From assembly GCF_900156315.1 (NCBI RefSeq), contig NZ_FTNI01000034.1:42644-106643 (forward strand): 64,000 nt of DNA. The letters are read 5' to 3'. Positions 1-8,758 of this stretch are shown here, piece by piece. The position numbers and the translations under genes were made by a program. The notes beneath the pieces are model-generated. The model was not told the DNA's origin, did no database searches, and saw only the letters and a list, made by a program, of their open reading frames with translations. The first letter of the stretch is position 1. Every line of letters begins with the position of its first letter. Source of the DNA: Microbispora rosea. Its GTDB lineage: Bacteria; Actinomycetota; Actinomycetes; Streptosporangiales; Streptosporangiaceae.

Positions 1-669
1 GCGCGCCTCGCGGCGGGACCGCACGTCTGCGAGCCAGAACTGGTTCATCCACTCCTCGGCGACGGCCGGGATATACAACATTGGCTGTTCGATAAAGTCC
101 TCCACCTTCATCGTTCCGGCGTCGGCGAGGGGATGCCGGGCGGCGACCACGCCGATGCGAGCGCTCGTGATGGTCAGGGGGAACGACTCCACGGCGGGAT
201 GGTGGATGGGCGCTATGTTCCACAGCACGTCCACCCCATGCTCGGGCAGGCAGCGAGTTAGCTCGGAAAAGGGAACGTCCTGAAGCACCAGCCGGGTCTC
301 GGGGAAGCTACGGCGGACGTGCCGTGCGATGCGGGTCATGTCGAATTGCCCAAGGATCGCGCCGCCGCCGGCGGGCATACCGACCCGCAGCGTGTAGCGG
401 GCGGGTGCCGCCCGGGCACTCTCACGGGCGGCGACGGCCTGAGCCATCAAGGGTTCGGCGGCGATCGCGAACCGTCGGCCTGCGGACGTAACGGCGAGCA
501 CACCCGTAGAGTCCCGCTCGACGAGGGGGACACCGAGTTGTCGTTCCAGACGTTGGACCCGCTTCGTCAACGCAGATGAGCTCATGTGCAGCCGCACGGC
601 CGCACGCCCATAGTGCATCTCCTCCACGAGGACCAAGAAGTTGGCGACCAAACCCAGATCTAGGTCCAT
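1..669 (-). CDS. LysR-family transcriptional regulator, C-terminus off the window
   Basis: An open frame runs from an ATG at 669 to the first base of the window, giving 223 residues; the end of the gene lies outside. The N-terminus is a LysR winged helix-turn-helix (MDLDLGLVANFLVLVEEMHY, then a recognition-helix region SSALTKRVQRLERQLG), followed by the start of the periplasmic-binding-like effector domain. LysR proteins bind DNA as tetramers and usually control a divergent neighbour, here possibly the secreted-protein gene at 1048. Base composition is visibly less GC-rich than in the core operons downstream. The ligand cannot be told. Confidence 0.85.
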   Translation of the reverse strand, partial: MDLDLGLVANFLVLVEEMHYGRAAVRLHMSSSALTKRVQRLERQLGVPLVERDSTGVLAVTSAGRRFAIAAEPLMAQAVAARESARAAPARYTLRVGMPAGGGAILGQFDMTRIARHVRRSFPETRLVLQDVPFSELTRCLPEHGVDVLWNIAPIHHPAVESFPLTITSARIGVVAARHPLADAGTMKVEDFIEQPMLYIPAVAEEWMNQFWLADVRSRREAR

Positions 670-1047
670 ACGCCGCATTGTGCTTGAACCCGGCGACCGA
701 TCCAAGATGCCGGATTAGGGACATCGATCAGCGGTCGCTGCCGAAGTCTCCGGCACTGTCAAGACCCGATTCCGCATTGGAACGAGGGCGTGTCACACCC
801 CACCAATGCGCGTAGAAATTCACCCAATACGGCATTGATCCAGACGCGCCCGCGCGCATTGGTCCGAAAGCAAGGTCGGTAGGGGAGATGGCGAAAACGA
901 CAAGGCGTCGTAGCGGCCGGCGCGCGGACGTACTCCTCTGACCTCGTCTCGAACTCGCCGTTGAGGGATAGGACCGTCGCAGCTAGCGTCCATTCCGTGT
1001 GGCCGCAGTTGTGACAATTCAGCGAAGGTCCACACAAGGAGGCTTAA
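670..1047. other. Divergent intergenic region, 378 bp
   Basis: This lies between the LysR gene (minus) and the secreted-protein gene (plus). I see no convincing reading frame. The only clear element is a Shine-Dalgarno AAGGAGG at 1036-1042, five bases before the ATG at 1048. As a divergent spacer it should carry both promoters, but no hexamers stand out. Confidence 0.5.
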
Positions 1048-1548
1048 ATGGCCATACGCACTGGACGTCGAACACTGTCCATGCTGGGGACGCTCATCGC
1101 GATGGCAGGTGCGGCATTCGTCGCCGCTTCGGGCACAGCCGAGAGCGCCACGCCAGGCCCGGCCGCCGTGTACAGCGGATGGAAGAACAACTTCTCGACT
1201 GGGAAGACCGCGCCCGGCCAGCAGAAGCAGGTCGCCAGGCTCTTTCTACCAGCGGGCAGCTACACCGTGTTCGCCAAGCTCAATCTGGAGCCGCCAGTTA
1301 CCGAAGGCTACCCCGCGATCGTTAAGTGCTACCTTCGGGCTGGAGACGACAACGATTACGCTGTCGCCACCCAGGATCCGGTCCTTGCGTCGGTTCCCAT
1401 GTCCTTGAACGTCGTGCACACCTTCACGGCAGGCGGCCAAGTGCTACTGAGCTGCGGAAGCCTTATTTCGTCAGCCACCACAGAGCTGAGCATGATCAAG
1501 ATTACGGCCATCCAGGCATCCTCGCTTTCGAACAAACTCCTGCCGTAG
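1048..1548 (+). CDS. Small secreted protein of unknown function
   Basis: The product has 166 residues. The first ~34 form a Sec-type signal peptide: a basic start (MAIRTGRRTL), a hydrophobic stretch (MLGTLIAMAGAAFVAASG), and small residues before a likely cut near AESA. The mature ~130-residue part has no family I recognise. It contains two cysteines (in VKCYLR and LLSCGS) and alternating polar and hydrophobic segments, which suggests a beta-rich fold. The start is fixed by a perfect AAGGAGG five bases upstream, and a hairpin terminator follows at 1585. The composition is less GC-rich than the core genes, which fits an acquired gene. Export is inferred from sequence alone. Confidence 0.75.
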   Translation: MAIRTGRRTLSMLGTLIAMAGAAFVAASGTAESATPGPAAVYSGWKNNFSTGKTAPGQQKQVARLFLPAGSYTVFAKLNLEPPVTEGYPAIVKCYLRAGDDNDYAVATQDPVLASVPMSLNVVHTFTAGGQVLLSCGSLISSATTELSMIKITAIQASSLSNKLLP

Positions 1549-1584
1549 CCTGCTCGACTCAGCTGTGCGACATCCCGTGAATTC

Positions 1585-1611
1585 CTCTGGCCCCCTGCCG
1601 GGGGCCCAGAG
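1585..1611 (+). terminator. Hairpin terminator after the secreted-protein gene
   Basis: The left arm at 1585-1595 pairs with 1600-1611 across a TGCC loop, giving 11 pairs with one bulged C. A moderately T-rich stretch follows. It lies 37 bases after the stop codon of the gene at 1048-1548. Confidence 0.6.
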
Positions 1612-1763
1612 CCTGCCCTGGGGTTCTCCCTTGTTGCCCGCTGGGTCAGCTTGTGACGTAACTTGGTGCCGCTTCGCAACCGCCGGCTCCCTCCCCCTGA
1701 TGCCGTGCCAGCGACTCTGTCCAGTCGTCCGCCTCGTCGGTCCGGGAGATCAAGAAGACAGGG

Positions 1764-2142
1764 ATGTCGGGGCAGTCGCCACGTCCCCGATCGCCCCTGC
1801 TGCTGCTCGGCTGCGCCCTGCTCTCGTCCGGCGCCGCTCTCGGCCTGTCCGCGCTGCTGTTCCACGCCCTCGGATTCGCCCGCACCGACCAGACGGTGCT
1901 CACGCTCGGGTTCCTGTTCCTGGTGGCGCTGGGCGTGGACTACGCGATCTTCCTCATGGCCCGGGTCAGGCAGGTGTCCGCGCGTCGTGCTCGCCGGGAC
2001 GTTCATGGTGCTGACCATCACCCCGGTGGTCCTCAACATCCAGTTCGGCCTGCTGGTCGCGCTCGGCGTGCTCGTCGACGCGTTCGCGGTGCGCACGGTC
2101 CTGGTCCCCGCCCTGGCGCTCGACATCGGCCCCGCGACCTGT
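1764..2142 (+). pseudogene. Remnant of an MMPL/RND-family transporter (C-terminal membrane part)
   Basis: Two fragments in different frames together read as the last membrane segments of an MMPL exporter. 1764 to about 1975 gives a helix, then the family signature LGVDYAIFLMARVR. From about 1981 another frame gives VVLAGTFMVLTITPVVLNI, then LGVLVDAFAVRTVLVPAL and LDIGP, the usual end of the protein. About 25 residues that normally join these blocks are missing and the frame shifts at the junction. The large N-terminal two thirds are absent. I infer a dead gene. MMPL proteins export lipids or antibiotics. Confidence 0.75.
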
Positions 2143-2176
2143 GGCCCGCCCGTCCCACGCCCGCGCCGCGGCCGTG

Positions 2177-2553
2177 TCACCCCTCGGGATCGGCAGCCCG
2201 CCATGGTAGGCGAACACGACGAGCTGGGGCCGGTCCCGCACGCCTAGCTTCGGAAGAAGCCCGAAGCACCCGCCCGAAACCGGCGCGAGGAGCCACAGCA
2301 CGGCCGGCGCGGGCACGCCCATCTCCGGCGCGTCCGGCACCGCCGTCAGGGACGAGAACGACAGGTAGGCGGGGGTCACCGCCGCCAGCGCCGCCGCGGA
2401 CACCCGTTCCGGGCGCCAGGCGGCGGCGGAGTACACAGCCACCCACGTCAGTGCGAGCACCGGGGCGTACGGATAACCCCGGGCCAGGAAGGCGATCGTG
2501 GCCGCGAAGGTGACCGTGAGGCCCACGAGCGGCCACGCCGCCACCCGTTCCAT
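2177..2553 (-). pseudogene. Remnant of a two-component system: sensor kinase N-terminus joined to a LuxR response-regulator C-terminus
   Basis: From the ATG at 2553, the first ~95 residues are hydrophobic and resemble the membrane sensor region of actinobacterial histidine kinases (for example ARGYPYAPVLALTWVAVYSA). The frame then passes directly into KLGVRDRPQLVVFAYHGGL, which is the end of the LuxR-type DNA-binding domain of NarL-family response regulators. The kinase core and the receiver domain are both missing, so a single deletion spanning the kinase-regulator junction explains it. The last codons are frameshifted: a TGA ends one frame at 2177. The MMPL remnant lies directly alongside. 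Confidence 0.7.
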
Positions 2554-2658
2554 GGCTCGAACGTGCGCAAGAGTGCGCCGGGTGGCATCAGCGCTGCGAC
2601 CTGTCCCATGGACACACCGGCCGTAGCCGTCTTCCGGCCGAGCCGGTGGCGGACCGGC

Positions 2659-3612
2659 TCAGGCGACCAGGGAGTCGATCGCGACGGCGAGGAACAGCAG
2701 CGCCAGGTAGATGTTCGACCAGTGGAAGAACCGCATCGGGCGCAGGTCGACGCCGGTCTTGCCGGCGTTCACCCGGCCGAGCAGGCGGTAGACCTCCACC
2801 AGGCAGACCGCGCCGAGCACGAGCGCCGCGGCCGGGTAGATCAGGGAGGTGCCGGCGATCGGCCACAGCAGCAGCGAGCAGAGCACGGTGGCCCAGGTGT
2901 AGGCGACGACCTGCCGGACGACCCGGCGCTCGGTGGCGACCACCGGCAGCATGGGCACTTCGGCCGCCGCGTAGTCCTCGCGGTAGCGCATGGCGAGCGT
3001 CCAGGTGTGCGGCGGCGTCCAGAAGAACACGACGCCGAACAGCACGACCGGGGCCCACGACAGCCCGCCGGTGATGCCGGCCCAGCCGATCAGCACCGGC
3101 ATGCAGCCGGCGATGCCGCCCCACACGATGTTCTGCGACGTACGCCGCTTGAGCACCAGCGAGTACACGAAGACGTAGAACAGGATCGCGCCCAGCGACA
3201 GCACAGCCGCCAAGCCGTTGACCGTGAGCGCGAGCCCGAGCGTCGAAAGAGTGCCGAGAATCACACCGAAAATCAGCGCGCCCATCGGCGACACGTCGTG
3301 CTTGGCGAGCGGACGCCTGCGGGTGCGCCGCATCGTCCGGTCGATGTCCCGGTCGATGTAGCAGTTCAGGACGTTCGCGCTGCCCGCCGACAGCGTGCCG
3401 AACACCATGGTGGCGGTCGCGGTCCACAGGTCGGGCAGGCCGTGCGCCGCGAGGAACATGACCGGCAGGGTCGTGATCAGCAGCAGCTCGATGATCCGCG
3501 GCTTGGTGAGCGCCACGTAGGCCTTCACGAGCGCCCCGATAGAGCGGGGGGCCGTGGCCGTCGCGGCGGACCCGAGGGGGGTCACCGTCTGCTTGTTCGT
3601 CAGGACCGTCAA
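2659..3612 (-). CDS. ctaB: Protoheme IX farnesyltransferase (heme O synthase)
   Basis: This enzyme attaches a farnesyl group to heme B to make heme O, needed for the aa3-type cytochrome oxidase. It is an integral membrane protein of the UbiA prenyltransferase superfamily. At 317 residues it is the usual length. The prenyl-diphosphate-binding aspartate motif is clear (NVLNCYIDRDIDRTM), with the second conserved region near YREDYAAAEVPMLP and about nine hydrophobic helices. It is divergent from tkt, a common actinobacterial arrangement. Start ATG at 3612. Confidence 0.95.
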   Translation of the reverse strand: MTVLTNKQTVTPLGSAATATAPRSIGALVKAYVALTKPRIIELLLITTLPVMFLAAHGLPDLWTATATMVFGTLSAGSANVLNCYIDRDIDRTMRRTRRRPLAKHDVSPMGALIFGVILGTLSTLGLALTVNGLAAVLSLGAILFYVFVYSLVLKRRTSQNIVWGGIAGCMPVLIGWAGITGGLSWAPVVLFGVVFFWTPPHTWTLAMRYREDYAAAEVPMLPVVATERRVVRQVVAYTWATVLCSLLLWPIAGTSLIYPAAALVLGAVCLVEVYRLLGRVNAGKTGVDLRPMRFFHWSNIYLALLFLAVAIDSLVA

Positions 3613-3864
3613 GGCGCTTCCAACACGTGCGGGGTCAACGCGTAACCTCTGATTAGGGCGGATCTCCGGGCAGCCTGTCTCCGGGCGGCAGCCGGCACTT
3701 GCGAAATCACTGTAGTCGCCACCGCAGGTGGTCCCCGAACCGGGGCCGAAGCCGCTGGTGCCGCTACCGAGGTGGCTACCAAACGGTATTACGGGGAACC
3801 CGTTAGGGTCCCCTGTGGGCGGGAAATGCCAGAACCGGCGCGAAAACTAGAGGGGATCGAGCAG

Positions 3865-5967
3865 TTGAGCAGCGCAAGCCTTGAGTGGAGTGATCTTGAC
3901 CGGCAGGCGGTCGACGTCGTGCGAGCCCTGGCGATGGACGCCGTGGAGAAGGCGGGCTCGGGTCACCCCGGCACCGCGATGAGCCTCGCCCCCGCTGCCT
4001 ACCTTCTTTTCCAGCGGGTCCTGCGTCATGACCCCTCGGATCCCAAGTGGACGGGACGAGACAGGTTCGTCCTTTCCTGCGGGCATTCGAGTCTGACGCT
4101 CTACATTCAGCTCTACCTGTCCGGCTACGGCCTGACCCTGGACGATCTCAAGGCGCTCCGGCAGTGGGGCAGCCTCACCCCGGGCCACCCCGAATACGGG
4201 CACACGGCCGGCGTGGAGACCACCACGGGTCCGCTCGGCCAGGGCGTCGGCAACGCGGTCGGCATGGCCATGGCGGCCCGCCGCGAGCGCGGCCTGTTCG
4301 ACCCGGACGCCGCGCCCGGCGCCTCGCCGTTCGACCACATGATCTGGTGCTTCGCCTCCGAGGGCGACCTCGAGGAGGGCATCAGCCACGAGGTCAGCGC
4401 GCTCGCGGGTCACCAGAAGCTCGGCAACCTGGCCGTGGTCTTCGACTCCAACCACATCTCCATCGAGGACGACACCCAGATCGCCCTGTCGGAGGACATC
4501 GTCAAGCGCTACGAGGCGTACGGCTGGCACGTCCTGGAGGTCGACTGGACCACCACCGGGGAGTACAAGGAGGACGTCCAGGCGCTGTACGCCGCGCTTG
4601 AGGCGGCCCGCGCCGAGACCGACCGGCCGACGTTCATCAAGCTCCGCACGATCATCGGCTGGCCGGCGCCGAACAAGCAGAACACCGGCAAGATCCACGG
4701 CTCGGCCCTGGGCGCCGACGAGGTCGCCGCGACCAAGCGCGTCCTCGGCATGGACCCCGACAAGAGCTTCGCGGTCCCCTCCGAGGTGCTCGACCACGCG
4801 CGTGAGGTCGTCGAGCGCGGCCGGGCCCTGCGCGCGGAGTGGGACAAGGGCTACCAGAGCTGGCGCGAGGCCAACCCCGAGCGGGCGGAGCTGTTCGACC
4901 GGATCTCCAAGCGCAAGCTGCCGGAGGGCTGGGACAAGGCGCTGCCGACGTACGAGATCGGCTCGCAGGTCGCCACCCGCAAGGCGTCCGGCGAGGTGTT
5001 GAGCGCGCTCGCGCCGGTGCTGCCGGAGCTGTGGGGCGGCTCGGCCGACCTCGCGGAGTCCAACAACACCACCATGAAGGGCGAGCCGTCCTTCATCCCG
5101 GACGAGTACCAGACCAAGGAGTTCCCTGGGAACCGGTACGGCCGGACGCTGCACTTCGGCATCCGCGAGCACGGCATGGGCGCGATCCTGAACGGCATCG
5201 CGCTGCACAACGGCACCCGCCCCTACGGCGGCACGTTCCTGGTGTTCAGCGACTACATGCGGCCGTCGGTGCGGCTCGCCGCGCTGATGAAGCTGCCGGT
5301 GACCTACGTCTGGACGCACGACTCGATCGGTCTCGGCGAGGACGGCCCGACGCACCAGCCCATCGAGCACCTGTGGGCGCTGCGCGCGATCCCCGGCCTG
5401 GACGTCGTCCGTCCGGCCGACGCCAACGAGACGGCGTCCGCGTGGAAGGCCGTCCTCGAGCACGACGACCGCCCGGCGGGCCTCGCCCTGACCCGGCAGA
5501 ACGTCCCCACCCTGGACGGCGCGGGCGACCCGGACGCCGTCGCGCGGGGCGGTTACGTCCTGCAGGACGCGTCCAACGGCCAGCCCGAGGTCGTGATCAT
5601 CGGCACCGGCAGCGAGGTCCAGCTCGCCGTCGAGGCCCGCACGATCCTGGAGTCGCAGGGCATTCCGACCCGCGTGGTCTCGATGCCGTGCGTGGAGTGG
5701 TTCCGCGAGCAGGACGCCGCCTACAAGCAGACCGTGCTGCCCCCCGCCGTCAAGGCCCGGGTCGCGGTAGAGGCGGGAATCACGATGGGCTGGCGCGAGT
5801 TCGTGGGAGATGCGGGCGAGGTCCTGGGTCTCGAGCACTTCGGCGCCTCCGCCCCGTACAAGACGATCTACGAGCAGTTCGGCCTCACCGCCGAGCGCGT
5901 CGTCGCCGCCGCCAAGGCCAGCCTGGCCAAGACGGGCGCCGACAAGGGCGAGACGACCGGAAACTGA
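3865..5967 (+). CDS. tkt: Transketolase
   Basis: Thiamine-diphosphate-dependent transfer of two-carbon units between sugar phosphates in the pentose phosphate pathway. From the TTG at 3865 it has 700 residues, the family length. An upstream ATG frame also exists, but the TTG has AGAGGGGA in front and gives the expected N-terminus (SSASLEWSDLDRQAVD). The catalytic His in SGHPG is about residue 34. The thiamine-binding motif reads SEGDLEEG (165-172), with Glu where many homologues have Gly, and a DSN follows at 194-196. The pyrimidine-binding domain starts near 360 and a C-terminal domain follows. It is the first gene of a carbon operon; tal follows after 10 bases. Confidence 0.95.
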   Translation: MSSASLEWSDLDRQAVDVVRALAMDAVEKAGSGHPGTAMSLAPAAYLLFQRVLRHDPSDPKWTGRDRFVLSCGHSSLTLYIQLYLSGYGLTLDDLKALRQWGSLTPGHPEYGHTAGVETTTGPLGQGVGNAVGMAMAARRERGLFDPDAAPGASPFDHMIWCFASEGDLEEGISHEVSALAGHQKLGNLAVVFDSNHISIEDDTQIALSEDIVKRYEAYGWHVLEVDWTTTGEYKEDVQALYAALEAARAETDRPTFIKLRTIIGWPAPNKQNTGKIHGSALGADEVAATKRVLGMDPDKSFAVPSEVLDHAREVVERGRALRAEWDKGYQSWREANPERAELFDRISKRKLPEGWDKALPTYEIGSQVATRKASGEVLSALAPVLPELWGGSADLAESNNTTMKGEPSFIPDEYQTKEFPGNRYGRTLHFGIREHGMGAILNGIALHNGTRPYGGTFLVFSDYMRPSVRLAALMKLPVTYVWTHDSIGLGEDGPTHQPIEHLWALRAIPGLDVVRPADANETASAWKAVLEHDDRPAGLALTRQNVPTLDGAGDPDAVARGGYVLQDASNGQPEVVIIGTGSEVQLAVEARTILESQGIPTRVVSMPCVEWFREQDAAYKQTVLPPAVKARVAVEAGITMGWREFVGDAGEVLGLEHFGASAPYKTIYEQFGLTAERVVAAAKASLAKTGADKGETTGN

Positions 5968-5977
5968 GGGACGAAGG

Positions 5978-7081
5978 ATGAATGAGAATCTGAAGCGGCT
6001 GACGGACGCCGGAGTCTCCATCTGGCTCGACGACATCAGCCGGGAGCGGCTGCGCACCGGCAACCTCGCCGCCCTGATCCGCGACAAGAACGTGACAGGA
6101 GTCACCTCCAACCCCACGATCTTCGCCTCCGCGCTGAGCAAGGGCGACGCCTACGACGCGCAGCTGCGCGACCTCGCCACCCGCGGCGTGACGGTCGAGG
6201 AGGCCGTGCGGGCGATCACCACGTTCGACATCCGCTGGGCGGCCGACGTGCTGCGTCCGGTCTTCGACGCCACCCGCGGCGTCGACGGGCGCGTGTCGAT
6301 CGAGGTGGACCCGCGCCTGGCCCGCAAGACCGAGGCGACGATCGCCGAGGCCCGCGCGCTGTGGTGGCTGGTCGACCGGCCCAACGTGCACATCAAGATC
6401 CCGGCGACCGTCGAGGGCCTGCCGGCGATCACCCAGGCCATCTCCGAGGGCATCAGCGTCAACGTCACGCTGATCTTCTCGCTGGAGCGGTACCGCCAGG
6501 TGATGGACGCCTGGCTGAGCGGGCTGGAGAAGGCGAAGGCCAACGGCCTCAACCTGGCCACGATCGAGTCGGTCGCGTCGTTCTTCGTCAGCCGCGTCGA
6601 CACCGAGGTCGACAAGCGCCTCGACAAGATCGGCACGCCGGAGGCCGCCGAGCTGAAGGGCAAGGCCGGCGTGGCCAACGCCCGCCTGGCGTTCGCCGCG
6701 TACGAGGAGGTCATGAACTCGCCGCGCTGGCAGGCGCTGCGCGCGGCCGGCGCGCACCCGCAGCGCCCGCTGTGGGCCTCCACCGGCGTGAAGAACCCCG
6801 ACTACCCCGACACCCTGTACGTGGAGCAGCTGGTCACGGCCGGGATCGTCAACACCATGCCGGAGAAGACCCTGGACTCCTCGGCCGACCACGGCCGGAT
6901 CTCGGGCGACACGATCCGCCCCTTCTACCAGCAGGCGTGGGACGTCATGGCCTCGCTCAAGCAGGCCGGCATCGACTACGACGACGTCGTCCGCGCGCTG
7001 GAGGAGGAGGGCGTCGAGAAGTTCGAGACGTCCTGGAACGAGCTTCTCGAAACCGTCGACGGCGAGCTGCGGAAGGCCTGA
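5978..7081 (+). CDS. tal: Transaldolase
   Basis: Transfers a three-carbon dihydroxyacetone unit between sedoheptulose 7-phosphate and glyceraldehyde 3-phosphate. It has 367 residues, the long actinobacterial form. The Schiff-base lysine lies in NVHIKIPAT (Lys140), and the N-terminal signature TGVTSNPTIF spans 40-49. A second in-frame-looking ATG four bases on is out of frame, so the ATG at 5978 is used; GGGACGAAGG precedes it. It follows tkt closely and precedes pgi by five bases, so translation is probably coupled. Confidence 0.95.
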   Translation: MNENLKRLTDAGVSIWLDDISRERLRTGNLAALIRDKNVTGVTSNPTIFASALSKGDAYDAQLRDLATRGVTVEEAVRAITTFDIRWAADVLRPVFDATRGVDGRVSIEVDPRLARKTEATIAEARALWWLVDRPNVHIKIPATVEGLPAITQAISEGISVNVTLIFSLERYRQVMDAWLSGLEKAKANGLNLATIESVASFFVSRVDTEVDKRLDKIGTPEAAELKGKAGVANARLAFAAYEEVMNSPRWQALRAAGAHPQRPLWASTGVKNPDYPDTLYVEQLVTAGIVNTMPEKTLDSSADHGRISGDTIRPFYQQAWDVMASLKQAGIDYDDVVRALEEEGVEKFETSWNELLETVDGELRKA

Positions 7082-7086
7082 GCTTC

Positions 7087-8712
7087 ATGACAATCGAGGT
7101 GACCCTCGGCGACGAGGCGGACGCCGTCCAGGCGGTCAGGGACAAGCTCGTGGCCGAGGGGGTGCCCGCGGCCCTCGCCGCGGGCGACCCCGCCCTCTGG
7201 GGTCCGCAGGCGCAGTCCGAGGCCGCGATCCGGCTGGGCTGGCTCGGCCTGCACCGCGCCAGCAGGGAGCTGCTGCCGGAGATCGCCACGCTGGTGGAGC
7301 GGGCCCGCGCCGCGGGCCTCGACCACGTGGTGCTCGCCGGCATGGGCGGCTCCTCCCTGGCCCCCGAGGTGATCTGCGCCACCGAGGACGTGCCGCTGAC
7401 CGTCCTCGACACGACCGACCCGCACCAGGTGCGGCGCGCGCTCGCCGACCGGCTCGACCGCACGATCGTGGTGGTGGCCAGCAAGAGCGGCGGCACGATC
7501 GAGACCGACAGCCACCGGCGCGTCTACGAGCAGGCGTTCCGCGACGCGGGGATCGACCCGGCCGAGCGGATCGTGGTCGTCACCGACCCCGGCTCGCCGC
7601 TGGAGCAGACGGCGATCGAGGCCGGATATCCGGTCGTGCTCGCCGACCCGAACGTGGGCGGCCGCTACAGCGCGCTCACCGCGTTCGGCCTGGTGCCGAG
7701 CGCCCTGGCGGGCGCCGACGTGGCCAAGCTGCTCGACGACGCCTCCGCCGTGGCGCCGCTGCTCGCGCAGGACGAGGGCAACCCGGGCCTGGAGCTCGGC
7801 GCGCTGCTCGGCGCGCGGGCGCTGCACGGGCGCGACAAGCTGATCCTGCGCGACTCGCCGTCCGACATCACCGGCCTGCCCGACTGGATCGAGCAGCTAA
7901 TCGCCGAGTCGACCGGCAAGGAGGGCAAGGGCATCCTGCCCGTCGTCGGCGCCGAGGCGGCCGAGGCGGACGACCAGTTCCTCGTCACGATCGGGTCCGA
8001 CAGCGGCACGACCGTCGACGGCCCGCTGGGCGCGCAGTTCCTCGTCTGGGAGTACGCCACGGCGGTCGCCGGCCGGGTGCTCGGGATCAACCCGTTCGAC
8101 CAGCCGAACGTCGCCGAGTCGAAGGAGAACACCACCCGGATTCTGCAGGAGGCCGGGGACGGCCCGCTGCCGACCGGCACCCCGATGCTCACCGACGGCC
8201 CGGTCGAGGTGTACGGCGACCTGCCGGGCGACCTGAAGAACCTGGCCGACGTCCTCACCTGGCTGCTGCGCGCGATCCCCGAGCGCGGCTACCTGGCGAT
8301 CATGGCGTACCTCGACCGCGAGGCCGCGTTCGACGCGGCGGTCGTCGGCGAGGCGTCCTTCGAGGAGATGACCGACACCTGGGCGAGCGCCGACGTCGCG
8401 ACGCTGCGGGCGCTGCTCGACTACCGCACCGACCACGCGGTCACGTTCGGCTGGGGCCCGCGCTTCCTGCACTCCACCGGCCAGTACCACAAGGGCGGTC
8501 CGGCCTCGGGCGTGTTCCTGCAGATCACCGGGGCGGTGACCGACGACGTCGAGGTTCCCGGCAAGCCCTACACTCTGGGCAGGCTGCAGCTCGCGCAGGC
8601 GCTGGGCGACCTGGGAGCCCTGACGTCCCGTGGCAGGCCGGCCGTGCGCCTGCACCTCACCGATCGCGTCGCCGGGGTCAGGCACCTGCTCTCCGTGGCG
8701 GAGGAGCTCTGA
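7087..8712 (+). CDS. pgi: Glucose-6-phosphate isomerase
   Basis: Interconverts glucose 6-phosphate and fructose 6-phosphate. It has 541 residues with two SIS sugar-isomerase domains. The phosphate-binding motif is GMGGSSLAP (85-93) and the second motif is SKSGGTIET (132-140). It belongs to the diverged form found beside tal in actinobacteria, which resembles the isomerase half of transaldolase-isomerase fusions rather than the classical 550-residue enzyme. The C-terminal part (NPFDQPNVAESKENT, HSTGQYHKGGP) is typical of that form. It links the pentose phosphate genes to upper glycolysis. Confidence 0.92.
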   Translation: MTIEVTLGDEADAVQAVRDKLVAEGVPAALAAGDPALWGPQAQSEAAIRLGWLGLHRASRELLPEIATLVERARAAGLDHVVLAGMGGSSLAPEVICATEDVPLTVLDTTDPHQVRRALADRLDRTIVVVASKSGGTIETDSHRRVYEQAFRDAGIDPAERIVVVTDPGSPLEQTAIEAGYPVVLADPNVGGRYSALTAFGLVPSALAGADVAKLLDDASAVAPLLAQDEGNPGLELGALLGARALHGRDKLILRDSPSDITGLPDWIEQLIAESTGKEGKGILPVVGAEAAEADDQFLVTIGSDSGTTVDGPLGAQFLVWEYATAVAGRVLGINPFDQPNVAESKENTTRILQEAGDGPLPTGTPMLTDGPVEVYGDLPGDLKNLADVLTWLLRAIPERGYLAIMAYLDREAAFDAAVVGEASFEEMTDTWASADVATLRALLDYRTDHAVTFGWGPRFLHSTGQYHKGGPASGVFLQITGAVTDDVEVPGKPYTLGRLQLAQALGDLGALTSRGRPAVRLHLTDRVAGVRHLLSVAEEL

Positions 8713-8758
8713 CCATGCGATGCGTTACTGGCGAAGGGCCCGTCCGCAAGGAGGACAC

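Noticed and set aside
1..2650. Prophage or integrative element
   Set aside because: No integrase, attachment repeats, tRNA or phage gene is visible; only decayed host-type genes.
3781..3810. Promoter before tkt with TTACGG and TAGGGT
   Set aside because: Only nine bases separate the elements, too short for a sigma-70-type promoter.
3847..6141. Long minus-strand frame opposite tkt
   Set aside because: Shadow of the transketolase codons; rich in Arg/Gly/Val with no recognisable family.
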